Below the pieces are notes generated by a model. That model made no database searches and was not told the origin of the DNA. It saw only the letters and a program-made list of their open reading frames with translations. Positions 14,001 through 27,100 of a DNA stretch of 64,000 bases are shown here, in pieces (the stretch's first letter is position 1; each line of letters starts with the position of its first letter). Made by a program: the position numbers and the translations under genes. The stretch lies in contig JABVXV010000083.1 of NCBI GenBank assembly GCA_013365325.1, forward strand, positions 1 through 64,000, written 5' to 3'. This DNA comes from Dipetalonema caudispina (Eukaryota > Nematoda > Chromadorea > Rhabditida > Onchocercidae).

Positions 14001-17000
14001 CAAAAACATTCTCATTACTAAAAATAATGGGTCATGGTATAAAAATAGGCCGTCAATGCAATATTGTAAAAGAAATTCATTGCCAAGTTTCATTATTCAT
14101 TTAGAATAGGAAAGTGAAAGATCACAAATCTCATAGGAGCTAACATCTCTACACTAGTTGAATCTGCCTAGTTTTTCATGTTCGATGTAGAAATTATTGC
14201 GTTAAAACGAAATCATTGCAAATGACGAAAGAGAATTAAGGACTTAATGTAGTTTGATTCATTTTCTCTAGTGATGCTTTGAACTTCTGCAATCGCGAAC
14301 GTCGTAAATGCGAGAACAGAATTATTTCAAAGTGGCATAAATATGTAGCTAAAAGCAAAATTTAAAAGAATATACAAATTAAAAAGAAACGCTAGAAAAA
14401 ACGAAAACAATAACATATTACGGTCGCAAGACCTATTCTAAAGATTAGTTAAATAGAATCGCGTGGTACCATCAACATTCGCTGGATTTTCAACACCGCT
14501 TACCATTGAAGGTGCACTCTGCGGTATCATTGTTGGCTGAGGCCAAACACGTCCACTTTGCTGTGCTGCAGCAGCAGCAACAAGCCCTGGTGGTGGTGGT
14601 GGCAACACTGAACCCACTTCACTTCGAACACCTGGATCATCACCTCCAGGATTCTGCCGCAAGCGTGCATAATCTTAAATTGATTAATTCACTTCATTTC
14701 ACTCAAAATACAATGATACCCGTATAATCAAGAAGTAACTGAAAACGTTAAAATCTGCACCTTGTGCCATTTAAAAATAGAATTTCAAATTTTTACCAAG
14801 TTCAACAGTTATCAAAACTTTTCAATCCAAAATAACTTTAATAACAGATAAAATACAAGACATATTCATTTCAATCAAGCAAAATAAAATAAAGTTTATT
14901 CAGTCTCCTAAAAACAAACCAGCACATTCTTCACCCAGAATATAGTAACACTGTTCAGTGAAGGTAATTTTATTGACCACATGACTGATTAACTTTTCTT
15001 TCAATAATTCGCCAGCAAATTTGCGTCCATCCTTTCGATCACGGAGACCATCAACATGTTCCATTAGCCAATCAACCAGATCACTACCTAAAAATGATCG
15101 GAGATTGCAAGAAATTTCGAAGACCTCAAAATTTCCAAGAAAAAAACATTCATTATTTAAATACACCAATCAATAATATTGATTTTTGACGAAGAATGAA
15201 ACAGCTAGAGCTGCTAATCTCATTTTAGATTTCAAAAATGGGATTAGCAGTTATGTATCGTATTTCAAGCAGACAAAAAAAAACTATCAACAAAAGAAAG
15301 AAGTGCAATCAAAACTACTGACAGATTGCAAGTCTCTACTAACTGCTCCAAGATGAACAAATCTTACCAAGAAAAGACATCGGAATCGGAATCTTAAGCC
15401 AAGTGCGATTTTTGATATCTAACCCAGAATTCGGCATAACCATCATTTGAACAACTTTCTTTTTGTCCGTCATCGCATCTAACCGAAAATGGGCTAAAAC
15501 ACAAACATGGAAATGTAAACGAATTGAAAAACTTAATTTAAAATATCATACAAATATAAAGCTACTAAAGTTTTCAGTACCATGAAATACTGTTTTCAAA
15601 TGGAACCTGAAAACTGTTACCTCCGCCAACAATGGTGTTTGGAACAGAACCATTCGATGTTGCAGTGCTGCTGCTTGCAGGTCGGCCATACTGACCAGGT
15701 ATTGGAGTTGGAGCGCCTTCAGAGCCTAAAAAAGTTTCCGATTTTGTTAAACATCATGAAAATTCCAGGCTTAATCTTGAAAGATGTCAAACATCTGATC
15801 TATTTAAAACAGTTCAGAAACAAAAGCTTTGCATAATATTGAATAAAAAGAGGAAACCTTCAAGAATGGATGGCATTCCACGCATAGCATTAGTATGCTG
15901 TATCCAGGCCTGGGTATCAATGGGTCGTACCGGTTCGTCCCGATGTCGCGGGACAGTGAATGCACTTCGTGGTCCACTATCCCACATCTTAGCTACTGTT
16001 AACTTAATTGGTCTGAAAAGTAAGACTTTTCAATTACTTCTTTAAAAAGTAAGAAAAAGTAAAAGTTGAAAAGTAAGACTTCTGAAAAGTAAGATCCGTA
16101 GGTTATTTCTCGAAGAAATTAAATTCAGAAAGAACCTTTCGAGAAAGAAACGTTTGGAATCAACTTCAAAGTCATTTTCCAATATTTCCACACCGTATTT
16201 ATCGCATACTACTATTTTAAAACTTGTGAACTTACCCTCTCCGTGCAACTGATTCACGCAAAACGTCTACTGCTTGATCGTTTGTGAAATTTTCAAACGA
16301 AATATCGTTTACTTGTAAAATCATATCACCCGGCTCAATTCGTCCATCTAACGCTACGGCACCTCCTGAAATGCTAATGCATACTACAGCTAAAGTGCAA
16401 CTTCGCTCCAAACATAAATATCCCAGAATCAAACGATATTGTCATTTTGAACAAGTCAGATAATGTTATCAAATCAACTACCTTTCATAATATTAGCCAC
16501 ATAAATGCCATTATCACCACGAGACGAGCTCTGTCCAACAATGCTGATACCCAAAAAGTTCACCGTATCCATATTTAGTGTTACTGTGATTACATCCAAT
16601 GACATTGAGCTTTCTGTTATGCTACTAAAGGATGAAGCTCTTGAAGGTTGTCGAAATCGTCGACGATTTCGACGTTTACGATATGCAGGCGCATGATGCT
16701 GTCGAGAAACGCTGGTGATGTCAGTGGATGTTGAAACTCTGAATTTTTTTTTTTTTTTTTTGAAATTTGGAGTGATTGATAAGTACCCAAACAAGTCAGA
16801 TTGATGAGTACCCAAACACTGCTTCAATTCCTTGCTAATCTAAAAAGATAGACTAATTTATATAGTCACATTTCATAGCTAATATTCATAAACTGATAGG
16901 TAATTTTCTATGCAACGTTAGAAATCGATATAAAAAACCTCGAACGGTCGTCATCATCCGAGAATAACCGCGCGTCACTTTCAGAACCCAATGTCGAATC

Positions 17001-19290
17001 TTCGAAACGCCGACCCCCACGATGTCCTGAAATCACAAATGTAATTCAGGGAAGTGCTCTCCATATCGTTTTAGGGTATTCAGCTAAAGCAAATTAAATC
17101 TAAACGTTAATCAGAAATCTCTAAGAAAACGTGAACTAAGAAAACAGATAACAGAATGTTATCTTCTACTTACAGAAATGCCTGTTATCTAATAGTATTT
17201 GAGGATGACAATCTATGAAATAACAAAAAATATTAAGTGCACACCTTGCGGAATGTACTGCTGTGGAAATGGTCGCCTCGGCATTCCCTTTACTTGCATT
17301 GGCAGGGCTCTCATATCACTGATAAAAGAATCCGAATCTGTGGATGCTACTAAAACAAGTTTTTTCACGATGAGTGATTATAACTGTAAAAAAAAATTTT
17401 TAAAAATTGAACCATCACATAAAATTAAAAAAAAAAAATTACTGCTCTGATCGAACTGCTGCACAGCTTGTCGATAAGCCATACTTCCAATAGGATACAT
17501 GGCTGGTGCTGGGCCCGGGACCGGAAATAAAATAACGCATAGATCAATTCATCATTCTTATCTATTGCTTATTTCTTTGTGGCTACTAGAAATTTGTGCT
17601 CTTTTCTATCTTTAACAGTTCTGTTCCTAAATCACAGATGAGTATGCAAGACACTACACTCATATACTTCTCAGGTGTTTATAAAGTTCAAGTGATAAGA
17701 AGGAGAAACTGTCAAAATGATTACATCATGACAATGAAAAAGGATTCACTAAGCAAAAACTGTTCAACGAATTTAACTTACCATCAGCCGCGCACTTTTC
17801 AATGGAAGACCCGAAGAACCATCAGAATGACTGCTGCCTTCTGATGTAAGCAAGAAGAGCTCAAACTGACCATTTGCCGACCGATGTAAACATTCATTGT
17901 CATCACGTATCTCTACTTTCACCTCACTACAAAGCCTTTCGTATATTTCACATTACAAATACCTGACGCTATTTCTTAAGATAACTTCAAACTCAATGTT
18001 GTAAGTATCGAACACTTAAACTAAGAATATTGTACAGTTGCTAATACTTCTACTAAAAAAGGATTTTCTTGAAGGTAAAACATTAAATCTCACCGAAATA
18101 GCAATGAGTACCACAAATTACTTTTAAATAAAGCGTGAAGAATGTTCAGACTTACGGAAAGACTCCAGAATCGGGAGCGGGAGCTTTACAGTAATATTTG
18201 AAATTTGATCGCGTTAACACACGTTTAAAATCACCCAGTGTTATTTTATCGGGTGGCACCATGACATCAGTACAATATGGCACCATTTCGTCATCGATGT
18301 GATAATATACCTAAAAATATCATTAATGCAATGTAATAAGTTCTTTGCATAAAATTTTCTGCCCGTCCTTAGTGATCTAACCTTCTTTTCACAAAACGAT
18401 GAGAGGATGCTAGTGATGAAACATTTGATTCATTAGCAAATATAATACTTGAAATATTACTAAAATAATTCTCAAATAATTTATTCGCTGTATTTTTTAC
18501 ATTATGATGTCAAGAAACATTAATAGAATTCATAGCTACTAACACCCATTTAACGATTTCTAACGAACTTAAACTTAAAAATTTATCAGGGTAAGAGAAA
18601 GACACTGGCAAGAAAGTATGGAAATGAAGCAAAATATATTCTTAGGAGCATGAATGAAGCTGAGAAGGTATTGCGACAGATTAAACGAATCAAAATGAAA
18701 CAAGACCAAATACATAAAATGCATAATGAATTTAAAGCTAACATCGTAACCTCTCCCGAGTCTACTTGAGGCAGTAGGAATGCAGTATAAGATGATTCTA
18801 CCTTAATTAATTTTGAAGAATTAACGTAAAACCATACCTTTGTAGTCGCTTGTTGTGAAGGAGCTCCTGTTCCATGTTCCAAATATGGCATGCCTTTGGT
18901 AAGTGATGTTTTCGATGCAGATGAACCTTCCTTATTGCTTTCATCTCTACTTTCTACTACTGAACTAATTTTCAACCTGGGAACATTCAACATTAAAAAT
19001 GAAATTATTGGTGCTTGAAAAAGGAAAAATTCTCCTATGCATATTAAAGACTTGTTAAAACTCTAAAGTTTTCATTTCTTGAAGAATAATTCCTTGAAGT
19101 TTCTGCAATTGTTTCCTGGATAAATCAAACATTTTCCGTTTATTACTTACAAAATGCCATAATATCCAACATCGAAATAACTCATAAAAACGAATTCTAC
19201 AGTTAATTAGAACTTAAATCATTACTTATTTGTTTTCTCAATGATCGTATCCGTTGTATTCGACGTATCAAGCGAATCTGAAGCATCCAT
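11008..19290 (-). CDS. dsh: Dishevelled, Wnt signal transducer (DIX-PDZ-DEP)
   Basis: Dishevelled is the cytoplasmic scaffold that relays Frizzled signals to the beta-catenin and planar polarity branches. Exons from 5': 19226-19290, 18838-18976, 18156-18310, 17782-17926, 17443-17520, 17245-17349, 16939-17026, 16482-16738, 16236-16365, 15858-16012, 15621-15725, 15368-15493, 14920-15087, 14504-14673, 11399-11568, 11008-11230. Together they give 759 aa in one frame. The DIX domain begins about residue 69 ([23 protein letters not shown]). A basic stretch ([12 protein letters not shown]) precedes the PDZ at about 307-395 ([24 protein letters not shown]). The family segment [11 protein letters not shown] with [11 protein letters not shown] follows. 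The DEP lies at about 494-572 ([27 protein letters not shown]). The C-terminus EFFVDNL matches the conserved Dvl tail. The start is the first ATG, after no further homology. One splice acceptor (17522-17523) is CG, not AG. Whether it is dsh-1, dsh-2 or mig-5 type is not decided here. Confidence 0.95.
11351..11387. repeat. (GA)n tract in a dishevelled intron
   Basis: A GAGAGA run on the plus strand reads as CTCTCT on the coding strand. It lies just inside the last dishevelled intron, 12 bases after the donor at 11398. Confidence 0.9.
11569..14503 (-). other. Longest dishevelled intron (2.9 kb)
   Basis: This lies between the exon ending SAPSM and the one starting VSGYASM. The ends are GTAAGC and CTTAG. 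I see no nested gene, tRNA or repeat family; short open frames inside have no recognisable content. Confidence 0.6.
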
Positions 19291-20367
19291 TCTCAGGCAG
19301 TACAAACTGCCGTCGGAGTGGAAAGTTCACCTGAAGCAGCAAATTAAGACACGTTGATATATTGGTAATAATTTGAAAAATATCTAAATTTCACAAATGT
19401 TCTCAGAGAAGTCTGATGTCGTTGAAACACATAAATTAACTAATACAGAGATATGAATAACTTATATATTGCTTATGATTGACAGATTTTCTAATAAACC
19501 GCAATGTTTGTAAGATATCAACCATTTTCAGCAGTGTATAAAAAAGTTCACTCATAAAAACGCATCGGGTCATTTAATGAAGTGGTGCGATTGAAGAATG
19601 TAGCAGTCCGGTAATTCAGTCAAGTGTCCCGACCATTCAGTGTAGTATATCAATAATGTATAATTAACTGAATTTTATTGGGCTATGATTTCTCCTTCAA
19701 GCACAGACAGTAATAAATACTTCATTAGCAATACCTTAAATCCGAAATACTTAATTAATTAGTCATTGCTATATATATCCAACTGATTATATCTTATCTA
19801 TAAGTTAGTGAACTAGAAAGAATCCAAAACTCTCAAGGGAAAAGCCGTTAAAAGCCTTTTATAGTGAAAGATTGATTTTTGGCTACTTGTAACACAACCT
19901 GCTCGTTGAGTTTCAGTTATGGCAATCAGATTGAGGACGATAGATAACCTGATAAGTAGGAAGAGATTTAGGAGATATTAGCATTGATTGTATAATTTGA
20001 GGAGAGACAGAAAAGGATAGTGGATTATAGAGTAGTAGTGAATGAGGGTTGAGAAACGGCAGAGATTGATAAGATTTATGAGAGAGCATTAGGAAAAGAT
20101 TAGTAATAGAAATGTCATACTATCGTTTTAGGATTCCTCTGCTTCCGTTTTTTTTTTCCGGAATAGCGTGAGAGTTTGGTGTAGGAGTTGAGTTTATAGG
20201 TAGGTTAAAGTGATACTCTTTCCTGATTCTGGCACTATCAATAATAAATAATCAGAAGGAGTGCGAAGTAGAAAGTAAAGGATTTGTCCCCCTACTCATT
20301 GGGTGGTTTCCGCTAATTATTTGAACTTCCGGAAGTTTGATTTGTTTTCTTTTTTTTTTTTCAGACA
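19291..20367. promoter_or_regulatory. Divergent promoter region, dishevelled / VRK kinase
   Basis: This 1.08 kb separates two start codons on opposite strands, so it should hold both promoters. The half nearer the kinase (about 19920-20340) is purine-rich on the plus strand, with many GAGA and GGAG words. No specific factor site can be named from sequence alone. Confidence 0.5.
20350..20367 (+). other. Probable trans-splice acceptor of the VRK gene
   Basis: A polypyrimidine run ending TTTTCAG (G at 20364) is followed by ACA and then the ATG. No upstream coding exon fits, so a spliced-leader or 5' UTR acceptor is the simplest reading. Confidence 0.55.
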
Positions 20368-23300
20368 ATGCCAGCTTCGCAGAAGAAATCACATCAGTTG
20401 GCTTGTATCGTTGTAGAGAAGACTGTTATCACAGATACTCTTAAGCACCGATTCGTCATTGGAAAAGAATTTGCACGCGGTGGTTTTGGACGAATTTACT
20501 CCGGAAAACAGGTAGTTTTCTAAATTTTAAAGAAGTTTTGAATATAAGTTAGAAATAGGCATGTGTTAATGTGCATGTGTATGTATCTATATAAATATTT
20601 GGAGCAGAACATTGTTTCTTGTTTTAGAATTTTACTTGTAGAATTATTGTTGCGGTCTTTTATATACCTTCATTAGGTGTACGGTCTGTTACCAACGTAA
20701 GATATGCTTAGGAATGTATTTCCAACTTGTAATCTTGTTTCGCTTTCACATTCTAAATGTTTTATTCTCAGAATATAGTTTCCTTTGATTTATAATTTTA
20801 TGCTATTCATTTCATCCAGTATTTTTTTGAATTGTATTTTAGGAAGATAGTAAAGAATATGGCAAGGCTGGTTCGCTTGCGATCAAAATTGAACCGTATG
20901 CAAACGGTCCACTTTTCACTGAAATAACAGTCTTTCAACGGATTCTAACACAACAGAAACTTAAGACTTGGATGGATGAGAGAAGTCCGTCCAATTAATT
21001 TCTCTATCTTTTCCTCTTCTTTAATTTTAGAAAATTATAGACTAAATAAAATCACTTGTATTCGCTGTCGATTGTGTCCACTGTTAGAAATCTTTTGCAG
21101 ACGTCAACCATATCGGTTTACCTCCGTACGTGAGTAGTGGTTTATTTACATATAATGGCGAGAAGTTACGATTTCTGATTATGCCACGTTATGAGAAATC
21201 TTTAGAAGCGTATCGTGTAGCGAATGGTGGTGTTTTGGATACGCATTTGATATTGACTGTTGCGAAGCAGTGCGTCGATTGTTTATCATACATGCAGGAC
21301 CACGTTGGTGTTCCGTGTTCACAGTCCCAAATGCATCGATTCCAGTAGATTGTAATACAATAATATTCTTTCATGACCGTCTCTTAAATATAGAATTTCG
21401 CTAGCTTAATATAAAAATCGAAGTCATCAGTATTTCGGTTTTATGGCTTTCTGTCGAATTAATAGTTATTCAGGATTACGTGCATGGTGATCTAAAAGCA
21501 GACAACATTCTGTTGGCATCAGCAAACGAATTTTCCAGATGTTTTTTGGTGGATTTTGGACTTGCAAGGTTGGCCAAAGGAAATGTCGATAAACCGGATA
21601 AAAAAAGAGGTATATTCTAAAACTTTGACATGAAATTATGATTCTGAAGTTGGTGCAATTGTTCACTTTAATATGTTTTATTTTGGCGGCTTATTATATA
21701 TTTTCCAGCTCATAACGGGACTTTGCTGTTTACATCACTGGATGCTCACCGTGGCTGCGCTCCTTCATTTCGGGGCGACTTGGAAATACTTGGATACAAT
21801 ATACTTTACTGGTTATGTGGGACATTACCTTGGCAGAAATGTGCACAAAAACCAGAAGCAGTAATATTTTTGTTTGGTGTTTCTGTAGAGTAATTTAAAA
21901 GTTCGTGAAGCAACTTACGAAATTTATAGTCAAAGCTTTGAGTATTTTTTTTTGTGCCTTGTCAAAAATTTTAGTGGATTTCCTCATCCTCTATACTCAT
22001 CACATGATCGTCTCATTTTTAAAATAATTCAAGAAAGTACTTTAGAAAGGGGAGCTTAAAGAAACTGTGTTTAGCGTGCATTATCTTCTCAGCAATACCC
22101 AAAATAATATGATGAAAACTAAGTGGCTGTTTTATTCGGTGTTGCTTAACACGAATAGATGTCTTGGTTCTGCTGAGAGGAAATGCTAAAATGCATCCAC
22201 AATGAACAAGATTTAAACATGCTGTTTTATCTTTCTGTTTAAGGTTATGGTAGAAAAAGAAAAGTTCTCGAAGGAACTCGATAAAAATATCAAAATGCTT
22301 TTGCAAGATAGATATTTGTCTTTTCTAAGCAAGCTTTTTAAGCTGGCTTATGAAACGCCGTATGTCAGCAAAGTGGATTACGGAAGTGTTCAACTGGTAG
22401 ATTTTTTCATATTTTTTTTCTCATACATGCTTATGGTTTTTCATAAGGCTTTTGTAGCAAATACCTGGAAGACAGTGGAAGAAGCAGTCAACTTTTCCGA
22501 TGAATTTTGCTATTTTTCAGATTTTTAATCAAATTAAGCCTCTGCCGTCATCATTTAAAAGCTCGAATTCAAGAAGTACCAGAGAGAAAGGAAATTCAAA
22601 GACATCGCTGACTGATAAAATGAATGCTAGAAACAGTTCACCATCGACATCTCGTAAGCGTGAGGGAAATACAGAAAATTTAGGTATTGTTTTAAAAGAT
22701 CAACAAATGCTGAGGAATTTTGCTGTTGTGAGTCCTTCAACTGGTTTCAGTATATGTAAAGTAAATCGGTCTCAGACAATATGCCTATTTTTTTTTTATC
22801 AATTAGATCAGGTCATTGCTTTCTTTTTGCGTATTTTTCTCAGAAAGCAAACTTGTTTCTCACTTATTTCTTCGAAAAATTGCTTTGAGGAAAGATATAG
22901 CATTTTTTATTATTACCTTTGTCCTAATCCTTATTTTTTGTTTCAGTGCCTAGTAGTTTTTTCTCAAAACACTCTTTTTATATGTAAAACTAATCATCCG
23001 GGAAAGTCAATCTTTATATGATGAATGGAACCAAATTCATAATCTTTTGATATTCATAAAATATGCAAAAATTTTGCTTTCGTTAAAAAAATTGCCTCGA
23101 ATTTTGATCATGCTATGCTGATTATATATAACCATTTTCCAGCTTTTCTTTTTTACTTTTGCATCTCACAGTATGCACTCACATAGTAATCATCAGATAT
23201 AATTACTTTATTTTTCACATCCTAATCTTGGTTTACACACGTTTAACAACTTTTCTGCATATACCAGTCATTTATCAAAGGTATGGCTTAGGTAGTAGTA

Positions 23301-24131
23301 TGTCACCCAACAAATCACCCGTTCCAAAGAGACGTAAAAGTAACCGAATCGCTAGCCAGTTATCGAAAGAAGTGGACGATCCTTCAAGAATTAGTAACGA
23401 GAAATCACCCGGAGTTGGTAGCAGCAATGGCAACAAGAAAAAAGACAATAAGCGTCAACTCAGCGCCATATCCCACAAAAATGACTTTAAGAAACTAAAA
23501 CCAAAACCTCGAGTTGGCTTGAAGTCGACAGCTAAGCAAAATACACCTTCATCATCATTACTATTTTCTAGCAAAAGTTAGTGATCATTTAATTTTTCTC
23601 ACAAAAATTGATAAAGAAATGAGTAGGCTGAATAAATTGCGGAGTATTTTCAAATCCTTCTTTAAGATAAGACATAAAAACGTGATGTCACGACTGTATC
23701 TAATGTGCATGATCGTTCACAGTATTTCACAATGATAATAATCCAGTTGACTGGGATTTCATCACCAAATTGTGCTCTTCACATCACAACCATTTTGTTC
23801 ATTTTGGCACAGCTGACTTCACATTCACGTTTTCTGAATTCTTTAAATATAGCGTAACAGTTTGCCATATTTTAAAACAATTTCAAGAATGTTAGGGATT
23901 TGAATAACAAATTATAAAAATACAAGGCGAGAAATAAGTACACGAGAAGTGGATATGGGATATTAAATAAAAAAAGTTATAAAATTTTCAGAAGTGGAGG
24001 ATTCTCCTGGTAAGAAACTACGTAATGCGATTCCGGGTCTTCACAATATGAAAAATGTGCGACGATCTTTGAAAGATACGCTTGTAAAAAAATATATCAA
24101 TGTTGCTAATCAGGCGAAGAGGAAACAATAG
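20368..24131 (+). CDS. vrk-1: Vaccinia-related kinase family Ser/Thr kinase
   Basis: It is a CK1-superfamily nuclear kinase; animal VRK1 phosphorylates BAF/histone substrates around mitosis. Exons: 20368-20511, 20843-20984, 21101-21303, 21474-21609, 21709-21860, 22244-22396, 22521-22683, 23292-23576, 23992-24131, giving 505 aa with all phases consistent. The Gly loop is [14 protein letters not shown] (31-44). The ATP lysine is Lys63 (LAIKIEP). The catalytic loop is [10 protein letters not shown] (Asp169), with HGD replacing HRD as in VRKs. The metal motif is VDFG (Asp190), where most VRKs have DYG. The hallmark TSLDAHRG with [13 protein letters not shown] follows. The tail after about residue 310 is Ser/Lys-rich and basic, with PKRRKSNR and QAKRKQ clusters suggesting nuclear import. 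The donor at 21304 (CAC|GTTGGT) is weak but gives exact spacing to family members. Confidence 0.94.
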
Positions 24132-27100
24132 GTCTAGTTTGATTCGTTTTATCATCGAAAAAAACCTACTTTTTTGAGTGAATATACGCTTTTAAACGAC
24201 TGGGCTTCAGAAGAATCATTTTCGACATATGAGTAGAATCCACAGTAATGGTCAGAAACTCACGGGTATTGTTTATGGAAATTTTTTGCGAAGCTGTCCA
24301 TCGTGTGTTTCTCTGAATTTTCGGAATTTTAGCGTTACAAATGACAGTTTAATATTCAGGGCATAAACTTTGGATTTTCTTCATCAGTATTAACGTTACG
24401 AGTACGTTACGATTTACTTGACGGATCTATTGTAACTTCTTAATATTTATCATAATTCTCAGTATGTACTATGCTCATACTTTTATCTCTTATTTCAAGC
24501 TATTATTCCACTAATTAATCATGAGGCACGTTATGGAGCAATCATAATTGATGCTGTTTGGATTTTTTATTGTAATCTGTTACGAAGGTAAGTAACTCTT
24601 CGTAAAATTACGTTGATTACTGCGCAGCAAATAATATATAAAAAAGCGAATGATTTGATCGTCCCAAATATTAGCATATCTTTGATCTCTATGCTGTTTG
24701 GTTAGCTTTTTTTGTATTTCATGATCTGCTCTCCGTAATAACATCCTCATGCTCAGAATCTTCATTTTTTTTTTCAAAGTGAACTGTTGAAGTAATACCC
24801 ATCTTCTTCCTGTTTGTATTCTAAAATACTCTTCTGGTATGTAAAATAAAGAGTTTTTGGGATGTTTTGTTGCAATTGTATATATATTAAGTTACGAAAT
24901 TCATCTAAAATTTCACTTTCTTTGTGATGATTCGAAGTTTTTTTTTAAATTAGGGAAATTTTCGATCAAGGATAAGGAATTGCACTATGAAATCGAGTAA
25001 AAACTCTCATGATAAAGTTCTTTTCTGCTTTTGAGTACTGGCGAACAAGAAAGAAGATCAGTCTTTCATAATTTACGGAAAGTGAAAGAGTTTACAGTGC
25101 TGCCGGAACTGAAGTTATGTTTCAGTATACCATGGCTTAAGATTTTTACAAACACAGTAGGAATTTTTGTGAATTAGCTCGTAAAAGAAGCTATCTCAGG
25201 CAGAGTAATAATAGCTGATATAAGCTGAAATCAGATAGAGTGAATACAGGTAAAGTGATGCCCAAAGCAGTTTTGTCATCAAGTTACGTTTTTTAAATTT
25301 AAGAATATTACTCATGAGAAGAAAAGAAAATGCTTTGTTCATCGAAGTTGATGTTGATCTCCATTTGTATTACTGCAATTAGCGTGGATACCGTAGATTT
25401 GACACGAACGAAATGTCATACATATTTATAATATTGTTGTTGTTTTAAGACTTAGATGTAAATTATTTTTTTTTCTCTTGCATCAAGGAATTATCGTAGA
25501 GAAGAAGACAGATTTCTAATATTGGTTAAATTTCCGGATGAGCTGTGTTAGTTTCAAGCTTTAATAAAACTCGTCAATTATTCCTCTGTACGAACATCAA
25601 ATATGTAATATTTTCAAATCCTATGCAATGAAATTTATTGGGGCATCATTATTAACTTGCAAGTAATTTGATGAAAATGAAAAATTGCATTAGTAACTGT
25701 AAATTGTGCCCGATGAAAATTATTTTGTAGATATCCACTGAAAAATGACATCATTTTTATGTGAAACTAGCATTTCACTGTTCACTTTGACATGATATCA
25801 TAATTTCTCCACTGAAAATCGTCCTTCTTTTTTTTTTTTTTTTTTTTTTAAATGATATTTTAGTAGTTAAGATTCACCGGAAGCATAGGAAAATTACGTT
25901 CTTATTTTTAGACTATTTAAAAAAAGAAAAAAAAAAGACATTTTAACACATTGTTGTCCTTTTGTTATATGAAAAATTAGTGTTCTGATTAAATTTCATG
26001 GACAAATGTACAGCTAAATTTATATTCAATGTTTTGGAATTATAACTTTGAGTAAAAAATTTTTCTCAAGAAAGAAAGAAAAAAAAAAAAAAAAAGGTGC
26101 CAATCACTATTGGATATTAATTTGTTGTAGCTAACAAAAAATTACCTTTTTTGATTAAAATTTAGTTCATTTTCAATCCATTCATTACTGTTCTCACAAG
26201 CACTATTCTTTAAGATATTTACACTCTGTCAACTTTCCATTATGCATCGGATTTTTCGATTATCAATTTTGAAGGCAAAAATCGTTCATCAAAAAAACAT
26301 TGATCAAGATCAGATATAAATTAATTTCCTATTTGAATACTTCAGTTTCATTTATTCTATTTCTATTTAATTTAACTTATCGTTTGCTCAAAATTCGGTT
26401 CATATCAATTTAAACTTTTTAAAAATTATTTTATGAAATATCGATAGGAAGAAAAATGCTTTTGTTTTTGTTTTTTGTTTGTTTGTTTTTTTTTTTTTTT
26501 TTTTTTTTCAATTCTCAATTTTAGTGATATGGGAGAGCATGAAATGAATATAATATATGCTGATGGAAAGCACCAGCTTTATTATCAATGAATAGGAGGG
26601 TATGAATGAATGCCGTTAATGGATTGATTTCGATGCAGTTTTTTTTTTTTTGTGAGATTTTAGGCCCGGAGGGTTGGTAAAAGGATAGGAAGAGAGAGAA
26701 AGAGCATTTATAGTATGATGAATATTTGCATAAATAATCAACGCATTAGGATGGGCCAGTTGCCTTACTTTTTTTTTTTTTTTTTACTAAAATTTTGATG
26801 CAAATTTTAACGATGGAAAGAACGCATTGTAGGATGTTTATCATCAATAGTATGGTTTTGAATGTAATTAAAATAAGCTTCTAATTGATATAAAGCTTGC
26901 CACAATTCATTTTATTTAGAAATATTGCTTTCATGAATCAAATTAAAACACACATGCAAAATGGTTCGAATATCTCTCTGATAAATATCGAAATGGAATC
27001 GGGAAACTGCAAAATATCACTTTTCCGGAAGCGAAACATTCTGATGTGTTAGGGAAGATAATGATAAATTTTTAGAGGAAATTCATTATAAAACATTAAA

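Noticed and set aside
17443..17508. Using CCCAG at 17509-17511 as the dishevelled acceptor
   Set aside because: It puts the exon out of phase with the upstream donor, and the total would not be divisible by three; the longer exon from 17520 fits.
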